A program made the translations under genes and the position numbers. From positions 1 through 64,000 of the forward strand of contig NZ_JAOASI010000068.1 in the NCBI RefSeq assembly GCF_025210165.1: a DNA stretch of 64,000 nucleotides, in the 5' to 3' direction. This DNA comes from Tepidibacter sp. (GTDB taxonomy: Bacteria > Bacillota > Clostridia > Peptostreptococcales > Peptostreptococcaceae). Shown here one piece after another: positions 50,467 through 58,926 of this stretch. The notes beneath the pieces are model-generated. The model saw only the letters and a list, made by a program, of their open reading frames with translations. It was not told the DNA's origin and ran no database searches. Within the stretch, counting starts at the first letter, position 1. Every line of letters begins with the position of its first letter.

Positions 50467-51366
50467 ATGAAGAATTTATCAGAATATGAATATAAACTAT
50501 TCAAGGAATTTTCTAGAAAACTTAAACCTCTAAGTAAAACTGATTATTTAAATAAGATAATTTTATTTAAATCAACTTTAAATAATAAAAATTTACTAAA
50601 TATAAATATTAATGAAAGTAAACAATTCATAGAATATATAAATAATATATATTCTAAATCAACTTGTGAAAAAATATATAGTTATTTACATAGTTTTTAT
50701 AATTTCTTAGTAAAAGAAAATTATATACAAAATAATCCTTTTTCTAACATCAATAAGCCTTATGTATCTAGAATAAAAAACAAAAACGATGTATTGAGTC
50801 TTGATGAATTAGATAAATTAATATCTATATTTCCTCATTTAAATGAACGAGATAAGGCTATAATTTCTTTTTTAATTAGCACAGGGTGTTTACTAAATGA
50901 GTTGATAAGTTTAAAATGGAAGGACTTGATAGTTAATAATAAAACTAATTATTCATGTAAAATAGGCTCTGGTAAAAAAGAACGTATTGTAGAACTTCCT
51001 TCTTATTCATGGGATTTAATTATGGATTATAAAGACTCTATACAGGTTAATAGTATTGATGATTTTATTTTCAAGAGTAGAAATAGGAATACAATCACTG
51101 ATAGAAATGTAAGACTTATAGTAAAAAAAGCTTTATCCTTAGCTGGACTTAGTAATTATTCAGCAAAAGATTTTAGACATTCTTTTGCTACATTTTCTTT
51201 AAAATCCGGGATAAAAGATGAAAATCTAAAAGAAAAACTAGGATGGAGTGATAAGAACTATGCAACAAGATATAAATATGTAATTAATTTTGTAGGTAGT
51301 GATAATGTTGATTATATTATAGATGATGATAAATCAAATATATATAAATCAAAAAATAATAAATAG
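50467..51366 (+). CDS. Tyrosine recombinase (XerC/D-type) lacking the first catalytic arginine
   Basis: The 299-residue integrase-family protein has an N-terminal SAM-like domain (1-100) and a C-terminal catalytic domain. The motif usually TGLRxSEL reads STGCLLNEL, so catalytic Arg I is L142. Lys (K170/K171), R237 with H238 in KDFRHSFAT (the H-x-x-R histidine is K234), W260 in LGWSD and a candidate nucleophile Y269 in ATRYKYV are present. GGGAGGGAG precedes the ATG. Length matches the Xer/integrase group. With Arg I missing it may be inactive or an accessory factor. Confidence 0.8.
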   Translation: MKNLSEYEYKLFKEFSRKLKPLSKTDYLNKIILFKSTLNNKNLLNININESKQFIEYINNIYSKSTCEKIYSYLHSFYNFLVKENYIQNNPFSNINKPYVSRIKNKNDVLSLDELDKLISIFPHLNERDKAIISFLISTGCLLNELISLKWKDLIVNNKTNYSCKIGSGKKERIVELPSYSWDLIMDYKDSIQVNSIDDFIFKSRNRNTITDRNVRLIVKKALSLAGLSNYSAKDFRHSFATFSLKSGIKDENLKEKLGWSDKNYATRYKYVINFVGSDNVDYIIDDDKSNIYKSKNNK

Positions 51367-51397
51367 TCATAGTCTCAAGTGTAGCTTTTTCAATCAG

Positions 51398-51406
51398 TTA
51401 TCCACA
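51398..51406 (+). promoter_or_regulatory. Consensus DnaA box downstream of the recombinase gene
   Basis: TTATCCACA, a perfect DnaA box in the 90-base gap between the recombinase and the dipeptidase gene. Confidence 0.5.
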
Positions 51407-51454
51407 AAACAAAAAATGATATAGTTTCCTATAGAATAAAAAGAGGTGAAATAA

Positions 51455-52387
51455 ATGCAATATAAAATAATAGATAGCCACTGCGATACTATAACAAGGA
51501 TAGAAGATAATAATTTATCTTTTTATGATAATGATATTACTCATATAACTTTGAATAAATTATTAAAATCTAATGTTAAAATTCAATTTATGGCTGTATA
51601 TATAGATTACACTATTCCTTTTCCAGATTCATACTTTAAGGCTATAGGGTATATAAATAAATTGTATGAATATGAAAAAAATACTAATAATTTAAAGATA
51701 ATAAAAAATAAAAGTGATTTAGATTATGTTATGAATAATGATAATATAATAGGAATTATTATTTCAATAGAAGGAGCTCATATAATAGATGATCATATAG
51801 AAATAACAAAATCATTAAACCTATTAGGGGTAAAATCATTAACTCTAACATGGAATTATAAAAATAAGGTAGCTTGTGGCACTATGGAAAGTATTGATTC
51901 TGGACTAACTGATTTTGGGAAGTCTGTTATAAACAATATGAATAACATGAATATGATAATAGATGTTTCTCATTCTTCTTATAAAACATTTTATGATGTT
52001 TTAAAATTGACTAAACAACCTATAATAGCTTCTCATTCTTTAAGTAATTATATAAATGAACATAAGAGAAATTTAACTGATGATCAAATAAGAGCAATTT
52101 CTAATATCAACGGAGTAATAGGCATTAATTTTTATGAAGAATTTGTTGGGAAAAATAAAAATATACCTTCATTAGTAGATCATATAGAAAGAATAGTAAA
52201 TATAGGTGGGTATAAATGTATAGGATTTGGATCCGATTTTGATGGATGCAAGGTTATAAATCCTTTAAAAGATTGCACATATCTATACTTAATAATAGAT
52301 GAACTATTAAAGAGAAACTACAAAAATGATTTTATAGAAAAAATATGTTATAAAAATTATTTAGATTTATTATCTAAATTTTACTAA
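51455..52387 (+). CDS. Membrane dipeptidase (renal dipeptidase, M19 family)
   Basis: The 310-residue metallopeptidase has the zinc ligands in DSHCDT (residues 7-12), the bridging glutamate in SIEGAH, histidines in DVSHSS and ASHS, and the late GFGSDFDG. All M19 landmarks are present, so it should be an active dipeptidase, acting on peptides or D-amino acid-containing substrates. Bacterial members are cytosolic, and no signal is seen. GAGGTG precedes the ATG. The next gene, an aminotransferase, follows 58 bases on, with its own TGATATAAT -10 near 52394. Confidence 0.9.
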   Translation: MQYKIIDSHCDTITRIEDNNLSFYDNDITHITLNKLLKSNVKIQFMAVYIDYTIPFPDSYFKAIGYINKLYEYEKNTNNLKIIKNKSDLDYVMNNDNIIGIIISIEGAHIIDDHIEITKSLNLLGVKSLTLTWNYKNKVACGTMESIDSGLTDFGKSVINNMNNMNMIIDVSHSSYKTFYDVLKLTKQPIIASHSLSNYINEHKRNLTDDQIRAISNINGVIGINFYEEFVGKNKNIPSLVDHIERIVNIGGYKCIGFGSDFDGCKVINPLKDCTYLYLIIDELLKRNYKNDFIEKICYKNYLDLLSKFY

Positions 52388-52444
52388 CTTTGATATAATT
52401 AAATTAGATTTAAATATAGTTATATATTAGATAGGAGAGATATT

Positions 52445-53635
52445 ATGGAACTTTCAATTAAACATAGTAATATTTCATCATCACTAACTTTAGCTATAAG
52501 TGCTAAAGCTAAAAAAATGCAAGAAGAGGGGATTAAAGTTATAAGTTTTAGTGTAGGAGAACCTGACTTTAATACTCCCAAAAACATAAGAGATAAAGCT
52601 ATTGATGTAATTCAAAACAATAATATAGGCTACACAGCAGCTTCTGGTATGCCAGCTCTTAAAAGTGCTATATGTAATAAGTTAAAAGTAGACAATAATC
52701 TTGTCTATGATCCAAAAGAAATAATTGTATCAAATGGTGCAAAGCATTCTTTGTATAATATATTCCAAGCTATTTGTAATCCAGAAGATGAGGTTATAAT
52801 TTCTACTCCTTACTGGGTAAGCTATCCTGAATTAGTTAAGATGGCTGGAGCTAAGCCTGTACTAATTGATTGTGATGAGAATAATGACTTTAAATACAAT
52901 ATAGACGATTTAAAGAAAAACATAACAAATAAAACTAAGGCTATAATACTAACTAGCCCGTCTAATCCTACTGGATCTGTATATACATTAGAAGAATTAC
53001 AACAAATAGCAGAATTAGCCATACAAAATGATATAATAGTAGTTTCTGATGAAATTTACGAAAAACTTATATATGATAATCAAAAGCATATAAGTATAGC
53101 TTCTTTAAATGAAAAGATAAAAGAATTAACTATAGTTGTAAATGGATTATCTAAGTGTTGTGCTATGACAGGATGGAGAATAGGATATACAGCTTCTAAT
53201 GAAAAAATAGCTAGTATAATGTCTAATATCCAAAGTCATGCTACATCAAATCCTAATACTATAGCTCAATATTCTGCAATTGAAGCCCTCCAAGGAGATC
53301 AGTCTTCAATTGAATATATGAGAAAAGAATTTGATAAAAGAAGAAAAAAAATGGTTGAGATTATAAATGATATTCCTAATATCTCATGTAATATGCCTAA
53401 AGGTGCATTTTATGTAATGGTTAATATATCAGAAGTTATAGGTAAAAAACTAGGAAATTATGATATAAATAGTTCTATGGACTTTGCAAATTATCTATTA
53501 GAAAACTCTCATGTAGCTGTTGTTCCTGGAGTAGCATTTGGAAATGATAATTATATTAGATTGTCATATGCAACATCTCAAGAAAATATAATAGAAGGAT
53601 TAAATAGAATAAAAGAAGCATTATCTAAAAAATAA
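52445..53635 (+). CDS. Class I/II aminotransferase, aspartate aminotransferase-like
   Basis: The 396-residue PLP enzyme has VISFSVGEPDFNTP, SNGAKHSLYNIFQA, SPSNPTGSVYT, the PLP-lysine motif NGLSKCCAMTGWRIGY and the substrate arginine in NYIRLSYA. This is the class Ib aspartate aminotransferase layout (AspB-like) and length, but aromatic or alanine aminotransferase activity is not excluded. TAGGAGAG precedes the ATG. A strong palindromic terminator follows. Confidence 0.88.
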   Translation: MELSIKHSNISSSLTLAISAKAKKMQEEGIKVISFSVGEPDFNTPKNIRDKAIDVIQNNNIGYTAASGMPALKSAICNKLKVDNNLVYDPKEIIVSNGAKHSLYNIFQAICNPEDEVIISTPYWVSYPELVKMAGAKPVLIDCDENNDFKYNIDDLKKNITNKTKAIILTSPSNPTGSVYTLEELQQIAELAIQNDIIVVSDEIYEKLIYDNQKHISIASLNEKIKELTIVVNGLSKCCAMTGWRIGYTASNEKIASIMSNIQSHATSNPNTIAQYSAIEALQGDQSSIEYMRKEFDKRRKKMVEIINDIPNISCNMPKGAFYVMVNISEVIGKKLGNYDINSSMDFANYLLENSHVAVVPGVAFGNDNYIRLSYATSQENIIEGLNRIKEALSKK

Positions 53636-53641
53636 GGATTG

Positions 53642-53683
53642 AAAATAAGCTTGGTACTATTTAAATAGTACCAAGCTTATTTT
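53642..53683. terminator. Terminator, 42-bp perfect palindrome
   Basis: The centre TATTTAAATA is flanked by GGTAC and its complement and AT-rich ends. It closes the aminotransferase gene and lies just before the purB promoter. Confidence 0.8.
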
Positions 53684-53707
53684 ACCTTACATTAAATCTA
53701 AAAACAT

Positions 53708-53736
53708 TTGTTAAAGTTCGCATTATATTGTATAAT
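53708..53736 (+). promoter_or_regulatory. purB promoter
   Basis: TTGTTA (53708-53713) and TATAAT (53731-53736) with a 17-base spacer, 43 bases before the purB ATG. No PurR or guanine riboswitch feature was seen. Confidence 0.7.
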
Positions 53737-53778
53737 ACTATTGTGATATGAAAAAATAAATATTTTAAGGAGGATATT

Positions 53779-55215
53779 ATGCAAAAACACGATTATTATC
53801 AAAATCCTTTAATTCAAAGATACGCAAGCAAAGAAATGAGTTACATATTTTCTCCAGAAAAGAAATTTAAAACTTGGAGAAAGTTATGGACTGTTCTTGC
53901 TGAGTGCGAAATGAAATTAGGAATTAATATAACTGATGAGCAAATCAAAGAACTTAAAGCTAATATAGATAATATAAATTTTGATGATGCAAAAAAATTC
54001 GAGAAAGAAACAAGACATGATGTTATGTCTCATGTTAAAGCTTATGGACTTTTATGCCCAAATGCCAAAGGTATCATTCATTTAGGAGCTACAAGTGCTT
54101 ATGTAGGAGATAATACAGATATTATCATTATGAAAGATGCAATGGAATTAGTATTAGTTAAGCTTGTAAATTTAATTAATAATTTAAAAAAGTTTGCTTT
54201 TAACTATAAAAATATACCTACGCTTGGGTTTACACACTTTCAAGCTGCTCAGCTAACTACTGTTGGAAAAAGAGCTTCTCTTTGGATACAAGATTTATTA
54301 ATAGATTTTGAAGATTTAAATAACAGACTTGAGAATTTGAAATTAAGAGGAGTAAAAGGTACTACAGGAACGCAGGCAAGTTTTTTAAGTTTGTTTGAAG
54401 GAGACCATGATAAAGTAAAAAAATTAGATGAACTTGTAACATCTAGTATGGGATTTAAAAAATCATATGCAGTAACTGGACAAACCTATACTAGAAAATT
54501 AGATCATCAAATTTTATCTATTTTATCATCTATAGCTCAGAGTATGCATAAAATGACAAATGATATAAGATTACTTCAAAGTTTAAAAGAAATAGAAGAA
54601 CCTTTTGCTAAAAATCAAATAGGGTCTTCTGCCATGGCTTATAAAAGAAATCCTATGAGAAGTGAAAGAATTTCCTCATTATGCAAATATGTAATATCAG
54701 AAACATTAAACCCAGCTCTAGTTCACTCTACACAATGGCTAGAAAGAACTTTAGATGATTCAGCAAACAGAAGATTAAGTATAGCTCAATCATTCCTTGC
54801 TATAGACTCAATATTAGAAATTGGTATTAATGTTACTGATGGATTAGTTGTATATGAAAATATGATTAAAAAGCATATAAATGAAGAACTTCCTTTTATG
54901 GCTACAGAAACTATATTAATGGAAGCTGTTAAAAGAGGGGGAGATAGACAACATCTTCATGAAAAGATAAGAGTTTATTCAATGGAATCTGCTAAAAATG
55001 TAAAAGAACTGGGTAAGCAAAATGATTTGATGGATAAAATAATAAATGATTCTGAGTTTAAAATGACTAAAGATGAAATTTTATCTATAATGGACCCTAT
55101 TAACTTTATAGGTAGAGCTTCAGAACAAGTAGTTGAGTTTATAGAGACTGAGGTTGACCCTATAATCGATCTATTTAAAGATAGACTTGGATTAAGTATA
55201 GATTTAGAAGTATAA
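53779..55215 (+). CDS. purB: Adenylosuccinate lyase
   Basis: The 478-residue enzyme has the fumarase/aspartase signature GSSAMAYKRNPMRSE (about residues 288-302), THFQAAQLTTVGKRA, and the early TRHDVMSHVKAY histidine motif. It acts twice in purine synthesis, releasing fumarate from SAICAR and from adenylosuccinate. No other purine gene is near. AAGGAGG precedes the ATG. A terminator overlaps the stop region. Confidence 0.95.
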   Translation: MQKHDYYQNPLIQRYASKEMSYIFSPEKKFKTWRKLWTVLAECEMKLGINITDEQIKELKANIDNINFDDAKKFEKETRHDVMSHVKAYGLLCPNAKGIIHLGATSAYVGDNTDIIIMKDAMELVLVKLVNLINNLKKFAFNYKNIPTLGFTHFQAAQLTTVGKRASLWIQDLLIDFEDLNNRLENLKLRGVKGTTGTQASFLSLFEGDHDKVKKLDELVTSSMGFKKSYAVTGQTYTRKLDHQILSILSSIAQSMHKMTNDIRLLQSLKEIEEPFAKNQIGSSAMAYKRNPMRSERISSLCKYVISETLNPALVHSTQWLERTLDDSANRRLSIAQSFLAIDSILEIGINVTDGLVVYENMIKKHINEELPFMATETILMEAVKRGGDRQHLHEKIRVYSMESAKNVKELGKQNDLMDKIINDSEFKMTKDEILSIMDPINFIGRASEQVVEFIETEVDPIIDLFKDRLGLSIDLEV

Positions 55216-55250
55216 GCAGTAAAAAAGATTAATCTTTTTTACTGCTTTTT
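55214..55250 (+). terminator. Rho-independent terminator after purB
   Basis: 34-bp palindrome with centre GATTAATC and arms AAGCAGTAAAAAA/TTTTTTACTGCTT, then TTT. Confidence 0.85.
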
Positions 55251-55337
55251 ATTTCTACTATAGGCTTTCTAAGTAAAATGTTTAAAAGAGCATCTTTTAT
55301 AAAGTATACCAACCTACCTTTCTAAATTAGAAATCAT

Positions 55338-55367
55338 TTGACATTTAGTACAGTATTGTAATATTAT
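55338..55367 (+). promoter_or_regulatory. Candidate promoter of the DUF3793 gene
   Basis: TTGACA (55338-55343) and TATTAT (55362-55367), 18 bases apart, 67 bases before the ATG. Confidence 0.5.
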
Positions 55368-55433
55368 ATTAATATAAATGGAAATGATAGTTATTTTCAG
55401 TTGATTTAAATTTTCTTGAAAGGTAGATGATCT

Positions 55434-56030
55434 ATGAATAATAAATTAAATAATTGCTTTTGTACAAGAGATAATACAGATTCTTTTACAAAATGGCTAT
55501 TTCAATTACTAGGACCTGTGATATTTGGGGTCAAACCTGCTGAAATAATAAGTTTTCCTTACTCAGACAAACAAAATTCATATAGATTAATAGAAATTAA
55601 ACGTATTTTAAATAATACCAACAAGATATCCTACAAAGAATTTAGTTACTGTAATAAATGTACTAAAATATTATTTTATAATTCGACCAAACTAAACAAC
55701 ACATTATCAGAATACAGAAACTTAAAGTTTTTAAAATCATCAGGATATCCTAATAATTACGATTTTGATAGATATCTTAATTTTATAATAGAAAAAATGA
55801 AAACAGGATATATCCCAGATGAAATAGGTATATTTTTAGGGTATCCATTAAAAGATGTCTTAGGATTTATTGGCCACCCTTCTTTAAAACTTACAAAAAT
55901 AAACGGATGGAGAGTTTATGGCGACTCTAAAATATCGGATATCAAATATATTCAGTTTATAAATGCAAAAAATAAAATGAAAGAATTATTGAATTATCAT
56001 AATGTTGATAATATTTTAAAGGTAATATAA
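55434..56030 (+). CDS. DUF3793 family protein
   Basis: The 198-residue protein shows the DUF3793 pattern: LLGPVIFGVKPAEIISFPYS near the N-terminus, CNKCTKILFYNSTKLNNTL in the middle, and the strong C-terminal GYIPDEIGIFLGYPLKDVLGFIGHP with GWRVYGD. It has a CNKC pair and further cysteines near the start (CFC). The family is common in anaerobic Firmicutes and has no proven function. Relatives lie near iron or flavodoxin genes (recollection), which would fit a redox or iron role. GAAAGGTAG precedes the ATG. Confidence 0.85.
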   Translation: MNNKLNNCFCTRDNTDSFTKWLFQLLGPVIFGVKPAEIISFPYSDKQNSYRLIEIKRILNNTNKISYKEFSYCNKCTKILFYNSTKLNNTLSEYRNLKFLKSSGYPNNYDFDRYLNFIIEKMKTGYIPDEIGIFLGYPLKDVLGFIGHPSLKLTKINGWRVYGDSKISDIKYIQFINAKNKMKELLNYHNVDNILKVI

Positions 56031-56087
56031 ATCACTTATAAGCATATTTATAAATATAATATATAAAAAAGTAAAGGAGGTCTCAAT

Positions 56088-56387
56088 ATGATTAACTCTA
56101 TATATGTATGGATAATATTTATTCTTTTAATCAATGCTGGATATATATATTATATTTATAAAACATTTGGTGAAAAAATAGCTTTAAAGCAAGCAAAAGA
56201 AATAGCATATAAACTTATGCTTTATGCTGAGAAAAATTTTGAAACTAATGAAGAAAAATTTCAGTGGGTAGCCAAAAAGTTTTACGAAACAATACCGTCA
56301 TCTATTAAACAAATCATAACACAAGATATGATAGAAGATTTCTTACAAAAAACATATGATGAAATGAAGGAAGTTCTAAAAAATTAA
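56088..56387 (+). CDS. Small membrane protein resembling LL-H-type phage holins
   Basis: The 99-residue protein has one N-terminal membrane helix (residues 4-24) and a charged helical tail AKEIAYKLMLYAEKNFETNEEKFQWVAKKFYETIP...DMIEDFLQKTYDEM. This matches the C-terminal pattern of the phage holin LL-H family. No lysin or phage gene is near, so a chromosomal membrane-anchored role is more likely than lysis. AAAGGAGG precedes the ATG. A long hairpin begins 17 bases after its stop. Confidence 0.65.
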   Translation: MINSIYVWIIFILLINAGYIYYIYKTFGEKIALKQAKEIAYKLMLYAEKNFETNEEKFQWVAKKFYETIPSSIKQIITQDMIEDFLQKTYDEMKEVLKN

Positions 56388-56403
56388 TATACAAAGCCTT
56401 GGG

Positions 56404-56460
56404 ATTAAGTCTCCTTTATTATATAATATATTTAACCTAATATAATAAAGGAGACTTAAT
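56404..56460 (+). promoter_or_regulatory. Perfect hairpin enclosing the ribosome binding site of the MBL-fold gene
   Basis: 21-base complementary arms (56404-56424 and 56440-56460) flank a 15-base loop. The Shine-Dalgarno AAAGGAG (56447-56453) is paired with CTCCTTT, and the 3' arm ends at the base before ATG 56461. There is no T-tract, so a terminator role is unlikely. This is the second such hairpin in the window (compare 45408-45451). Confidence 0.7.
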
Positions 56461-57102
56461 ATGATTTTAAAAAGATTTGTTATAGGTAAAATAAGTACTA
56501 ATTCATATGTAATTCACGATAAACATACTCTTGATGGTGCAGTTATAGACCCTGGTGATAATTCTAAAATATTAATAGATTATATAGATAAAAATAATTT
56601 AAAATTAAATCACATAATACTTACTCATCATCATTATGACCATATAGGTGCTGTACAAGATCTAAAAAAGAAATATAGTTGTGATATTTTTATTCATAAA
56701 AAAGATTTAAAAGGGCTTAAAAATCCAAGTATAAACTTATCAAAAAAAGCAAATCGTAAATCTATATCAGTTGATGCAAATAAAATTTTTTTAGACAATT
56801 CAGTTATAAATATAGGAAATATATGCTTAGAAGTCATCCATACTCCTGGACATACAAAAGGTAGTATATGTTTAAAAGTGAAGAATCAAAATATAATCTT
56901 TACAGGAGATACTTTGTTCAATGATGGAATAGGTAGATTAGATTTGCCAGGTGGTAGCGAAGAAGATATGATAAATACTATAAAAAATATAGTATCAAAG
57001 TGGAGTGATGATATTAAAATTTATCCAGGTCATGGCAATTGGGATATGATGGGAAATATAAAGCTTAGAAATGAAGAATATGAATATATAATGAATATAT
57101 AA
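56461..57102 (+). CDS. MBL-fold metallohydrolase (glyoxalase II-like)
   Basis: The 213-residue enzyme has the metal motif THHHYDHIGA, VIDPGDNSKI, TPGHTKGSICLK, FTGDTLFNDGIGR and the final PGHGNW. All metal ligands are present. It resembles YcbL/glyoxalase II-type thioester hydrolases; the substrate is unknown. Its ribosome binding site lies wholly inside a perfect 21-bp hairpin, so expression is probably controlled at translation. Confidence 0.88.
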   Translation: MILKRFVIGKISTNSYVIHDKHTLDGAVIDPGDNSKILIDYIDKNNLKLNHIILTHHHYDHIGAVQDLKKKYSCDIFIHKKDLKGLKNPSINLSKKANRKSISVDANKIFLDNSVINIGNICLEVIHTPGHTKGSICLKVKNQNIIFTGDTLFNDGIGRLDLPGGSEEDMINTIKNIVSKWSDDIKIYPGHGNWDMMGNIKLRNEEYEYIMNI

Positions 57103-57190
57103 TAATATAATTTACTCATAATTCTTAATAATAATTAATATTTTGATAATAATGATATATAGACTATATTAATTATATTAGAGGTGAATT

Positions 57191-57397
57191 ATGGAGAATA
57201 AGCTAGATTATATAAAATATCATCTTGATAACGGATACAAAATAAAAAAATTAAAAAGAAAAAATAGACATATAGGTAAAATTATTCTTTCTTCTCAAAA
57301 TCATCAGAAGAAGATTATAGCTTTATTTGGTGATGAACTTATCAAAACAACTCAATTCTATTTTGAATTGCTTGATAAAGGGTATGATTTATTATAA
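57191..57397 (+). CDS. Small basic protein, function unknown
   Basis: The 68-residue product (MENKLDYIKYHLDNGYKIKKLKRKNRH...) is lysine-rich, with a beta segment IGKIILSSQNHQKKIIALFGDELI and a C-terminal helix. GAGGTGA precedes the ATG. No family is recognised. The basic patch (KKLKRKNRHIGK) could contact nucleic acid. It lies between the MBL-fold gene and the MltG-like gene. Confidence 0.65.
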   Translation: MENKLDYIKYHLDNGYKIKKLKRKNRHIGKIILSSQNHQKKIIALFGDELIKTTQFYFELLDKGYDLL

Positions 57398-57439
57398 GAT
57401 ATTAATATTCAATATAATTTAAATATAGGAGGAAATTTA

Positions 57440-57898
57440 GTGAATAAAGTATTTATACTAATATTAGTACTAGGTATATCAATAGGGCTTTTGTTAGGAT
57501 CATCTGTGAATATACTAGCAAATAACAATTCTCAACCTAAACTCAAAGAAAAAAATGAATTTTCTCAACCAATAGATAAAGTGGATAATAATCAAAACAA
57601 TACTAATCAAGTTACAAAAGAAGAACCTGTTAAAGAAGAAATTGTTGAGGAACCTATTGAAGAAAAGGTTGTTGAAGAAGATATTGTTAAAGAAGAATAT
57701 GTTACTATAGTTATACAAAATGGATTTACTTCCAATAAAGTAGCTGATATTTTATATGACCATGAACTTATCTTTAACAAGAACGATTTTTTAACTCTTC
57801 TTAGATGTTTAAATTTGAGTTCTAGACTTAGAATAGGGGAAAAAACTATAAAAAGAGGAAGTAGTATGATGGAAATTATAGATATAATAACTAATTAA
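57440..57898 (+). CDS. Membrane-anchored protein with MltG-type LysM-like domain, no catalytic domain
   Basis: The 152-residue protein has an N-terminal membrane anchor (VFILILVLGISIGLLLGSS), a Glu/Lys/Val-rich linker with repeated VEEPIEE-like units (about residues 60-88), and a C-terminal part YVTIVIQNGFTSNKVADILYDHELI...RLRIGEKTIKRGSSMMEIIDII. The latter matches the LysM-like segment of MltG endolytic transglycosylases. The MltG catalytic glutamate domain is absent. GTG 57440 is the start (AGGAGG upstream). It may bind wall glycans. Confidence 0.75.
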   Translation: MNKVFILILVLGISIGLLLGSSVNILANNNSQPKLKEKNEFSQPIDKVDNNQNNTNQVTKEEPVKEEIVEEPIEEKVVEEDIVKEEYVTIVIQNGFTSNKVADILYDHELIFNKNDFLTLLRCLNLSSRLRIGEKTIKRGSSMMEIIDIITN

Positions 57899-57924
57899 AC
57901 TACCTACTAAAATTTAGGTGGTTT
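57898..57924 (+). terminator. Terminator after the MltG-like gene
   Basis: Stem AACTACCTA/TAGGTGGTT (one G-U pair) followed by TTTTC; it overlaps the stop codon. Confidence 0.7.
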
Positions 57925-57971
57925 TTTCTATAATAACTACATTATTTTCCAATAGAAAGGAATATTAAATA

Positions 57972-58739
57972 ATGAGAAATATAAAAATTACAATTAAATA
58001 TGACGGAAGTAAGTATAAAGGATGGCAAAGATTGAAAACGACAGATTCAACTATACAAGCCAAAATTGAAGCTGTCGTTTCTAAAATGACAGGTGAGAAA
58101 ATAGAAATAATAGGATCTGGAAGAACAGATGCTGGTGTTCATGCAATTGCTCAAATAGCGAATTTTAAAACTAATTCTCAAATGAACATTTCTAAAATGC
58201 ATGAATATTTATACAATTATCTACCTCACGATATAGTAGTTATTAATATAGAAGAGGTTGATATTAGATTTCATTCAAGATATAATGCTCTATCTAAAAC
58301 TTATTTATATAAAATAGACAACAATAAAATACATGATCCTTTCTTAAGAAAATATACAACGCATATACCAGATAAATTTAATATTGATAATATGAAAAGA
58401 GCTTGTAAACATCTTATAGGTGAACATGATTTCTCTAGCTTTAAATCTTCTAAATCTAAAAAGAAATCTAGCGTTAGAACTATAAATTATATAGATATAG
58501 AAGTAGAAAATGGATTTATTGACATCAAAATAAATGGAAATGGATTTTTACATAATATGGTTAGAATTATAGTTGGAACTTTAATTGATGTAGGTCATGG
58601 AAAGATAAAACCTGACTATATAAATAATATATTAAAAAGCAAGGATAGATCTTTAGCAGGATCAACTGCATACTCTCAAGGCTTATATCTATATAAAGTA
58701 AATTATAATGATACTCTAAAAAAAGAAACAAGCTTCTAA
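57972..58739 (+). CDS. truA: tRNA pseudouridine(38-40) synthase
   Basis: The 255-residue enzyme has the catalytic motif GSGRTDAGVHAIAQ (D near residue 54), YDGSKYKGWQR, RYNALSKTYLYKI and the closing GNGFLHNMVRIIVGTLIDVG. TruA modifies uridines 38-40 of tRNA anticodon arms. In many Firmicutes truA sits in the ribosomal protein operon; here it is separate, suggesting an extra copy or a moved gene. GAAAGGA lies upstream of the ATG. Confidence 0.93.
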   Translation: MRNIKITIKYDGSKYKGWQRLKTTDSTIQAKIEAVVSKMTGEKIEIIGSGRTDAGVHAIAQIANFKTNSQMNISKMHEYLYNYLPHDIVVINIEEVDIRFHSRYNALSKTYLYKIDNNKIHDPFLRKYTTHIPDKFNIDNMKRACKHLIGEHDFSSFKSSKSKKKSSVRTINYIDIEVENGFIDIKINGNGFLHNMVRIIVGTLIDVGHGKIKPDYINNILKSKDRSLAGSTAYSQGLYLYKVNYNDTLKKETSF

Positions 58740-58926
58740 TACTGAATCAATCAAATTAAAAATATTAAATTATCATCTGATTTAAAAATATTTTAAATCT
58801 TGAAAAAGTTCTTTAATATAAATAAAATTACAATTAAAAAAGCCTTCTTAACTTATAATTCTAAGAATAATTATTAATATTTAAGAATATTATTTATAGA
58901 ATAAGATAAGTAAAGGAGGTTTTTTA

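Noticed and set aside
53642-53683. GGTAC/GTACC palindrome considered as a FapR-type operator
   Set aside because: The half-sites are separated by a long AT centre and the symmetry extends 21 bp each way after a stop codon, so a terminator is the better reading.
56088-56387. Prophage remnant inferred from the holin-like protein
   Set aside because: No lysin, portal, capsid or terminase gene lies within several kilobases. The recombinase at 50467 is 4.7 kb away behind housekeeping genes, so a prophage is not supported.
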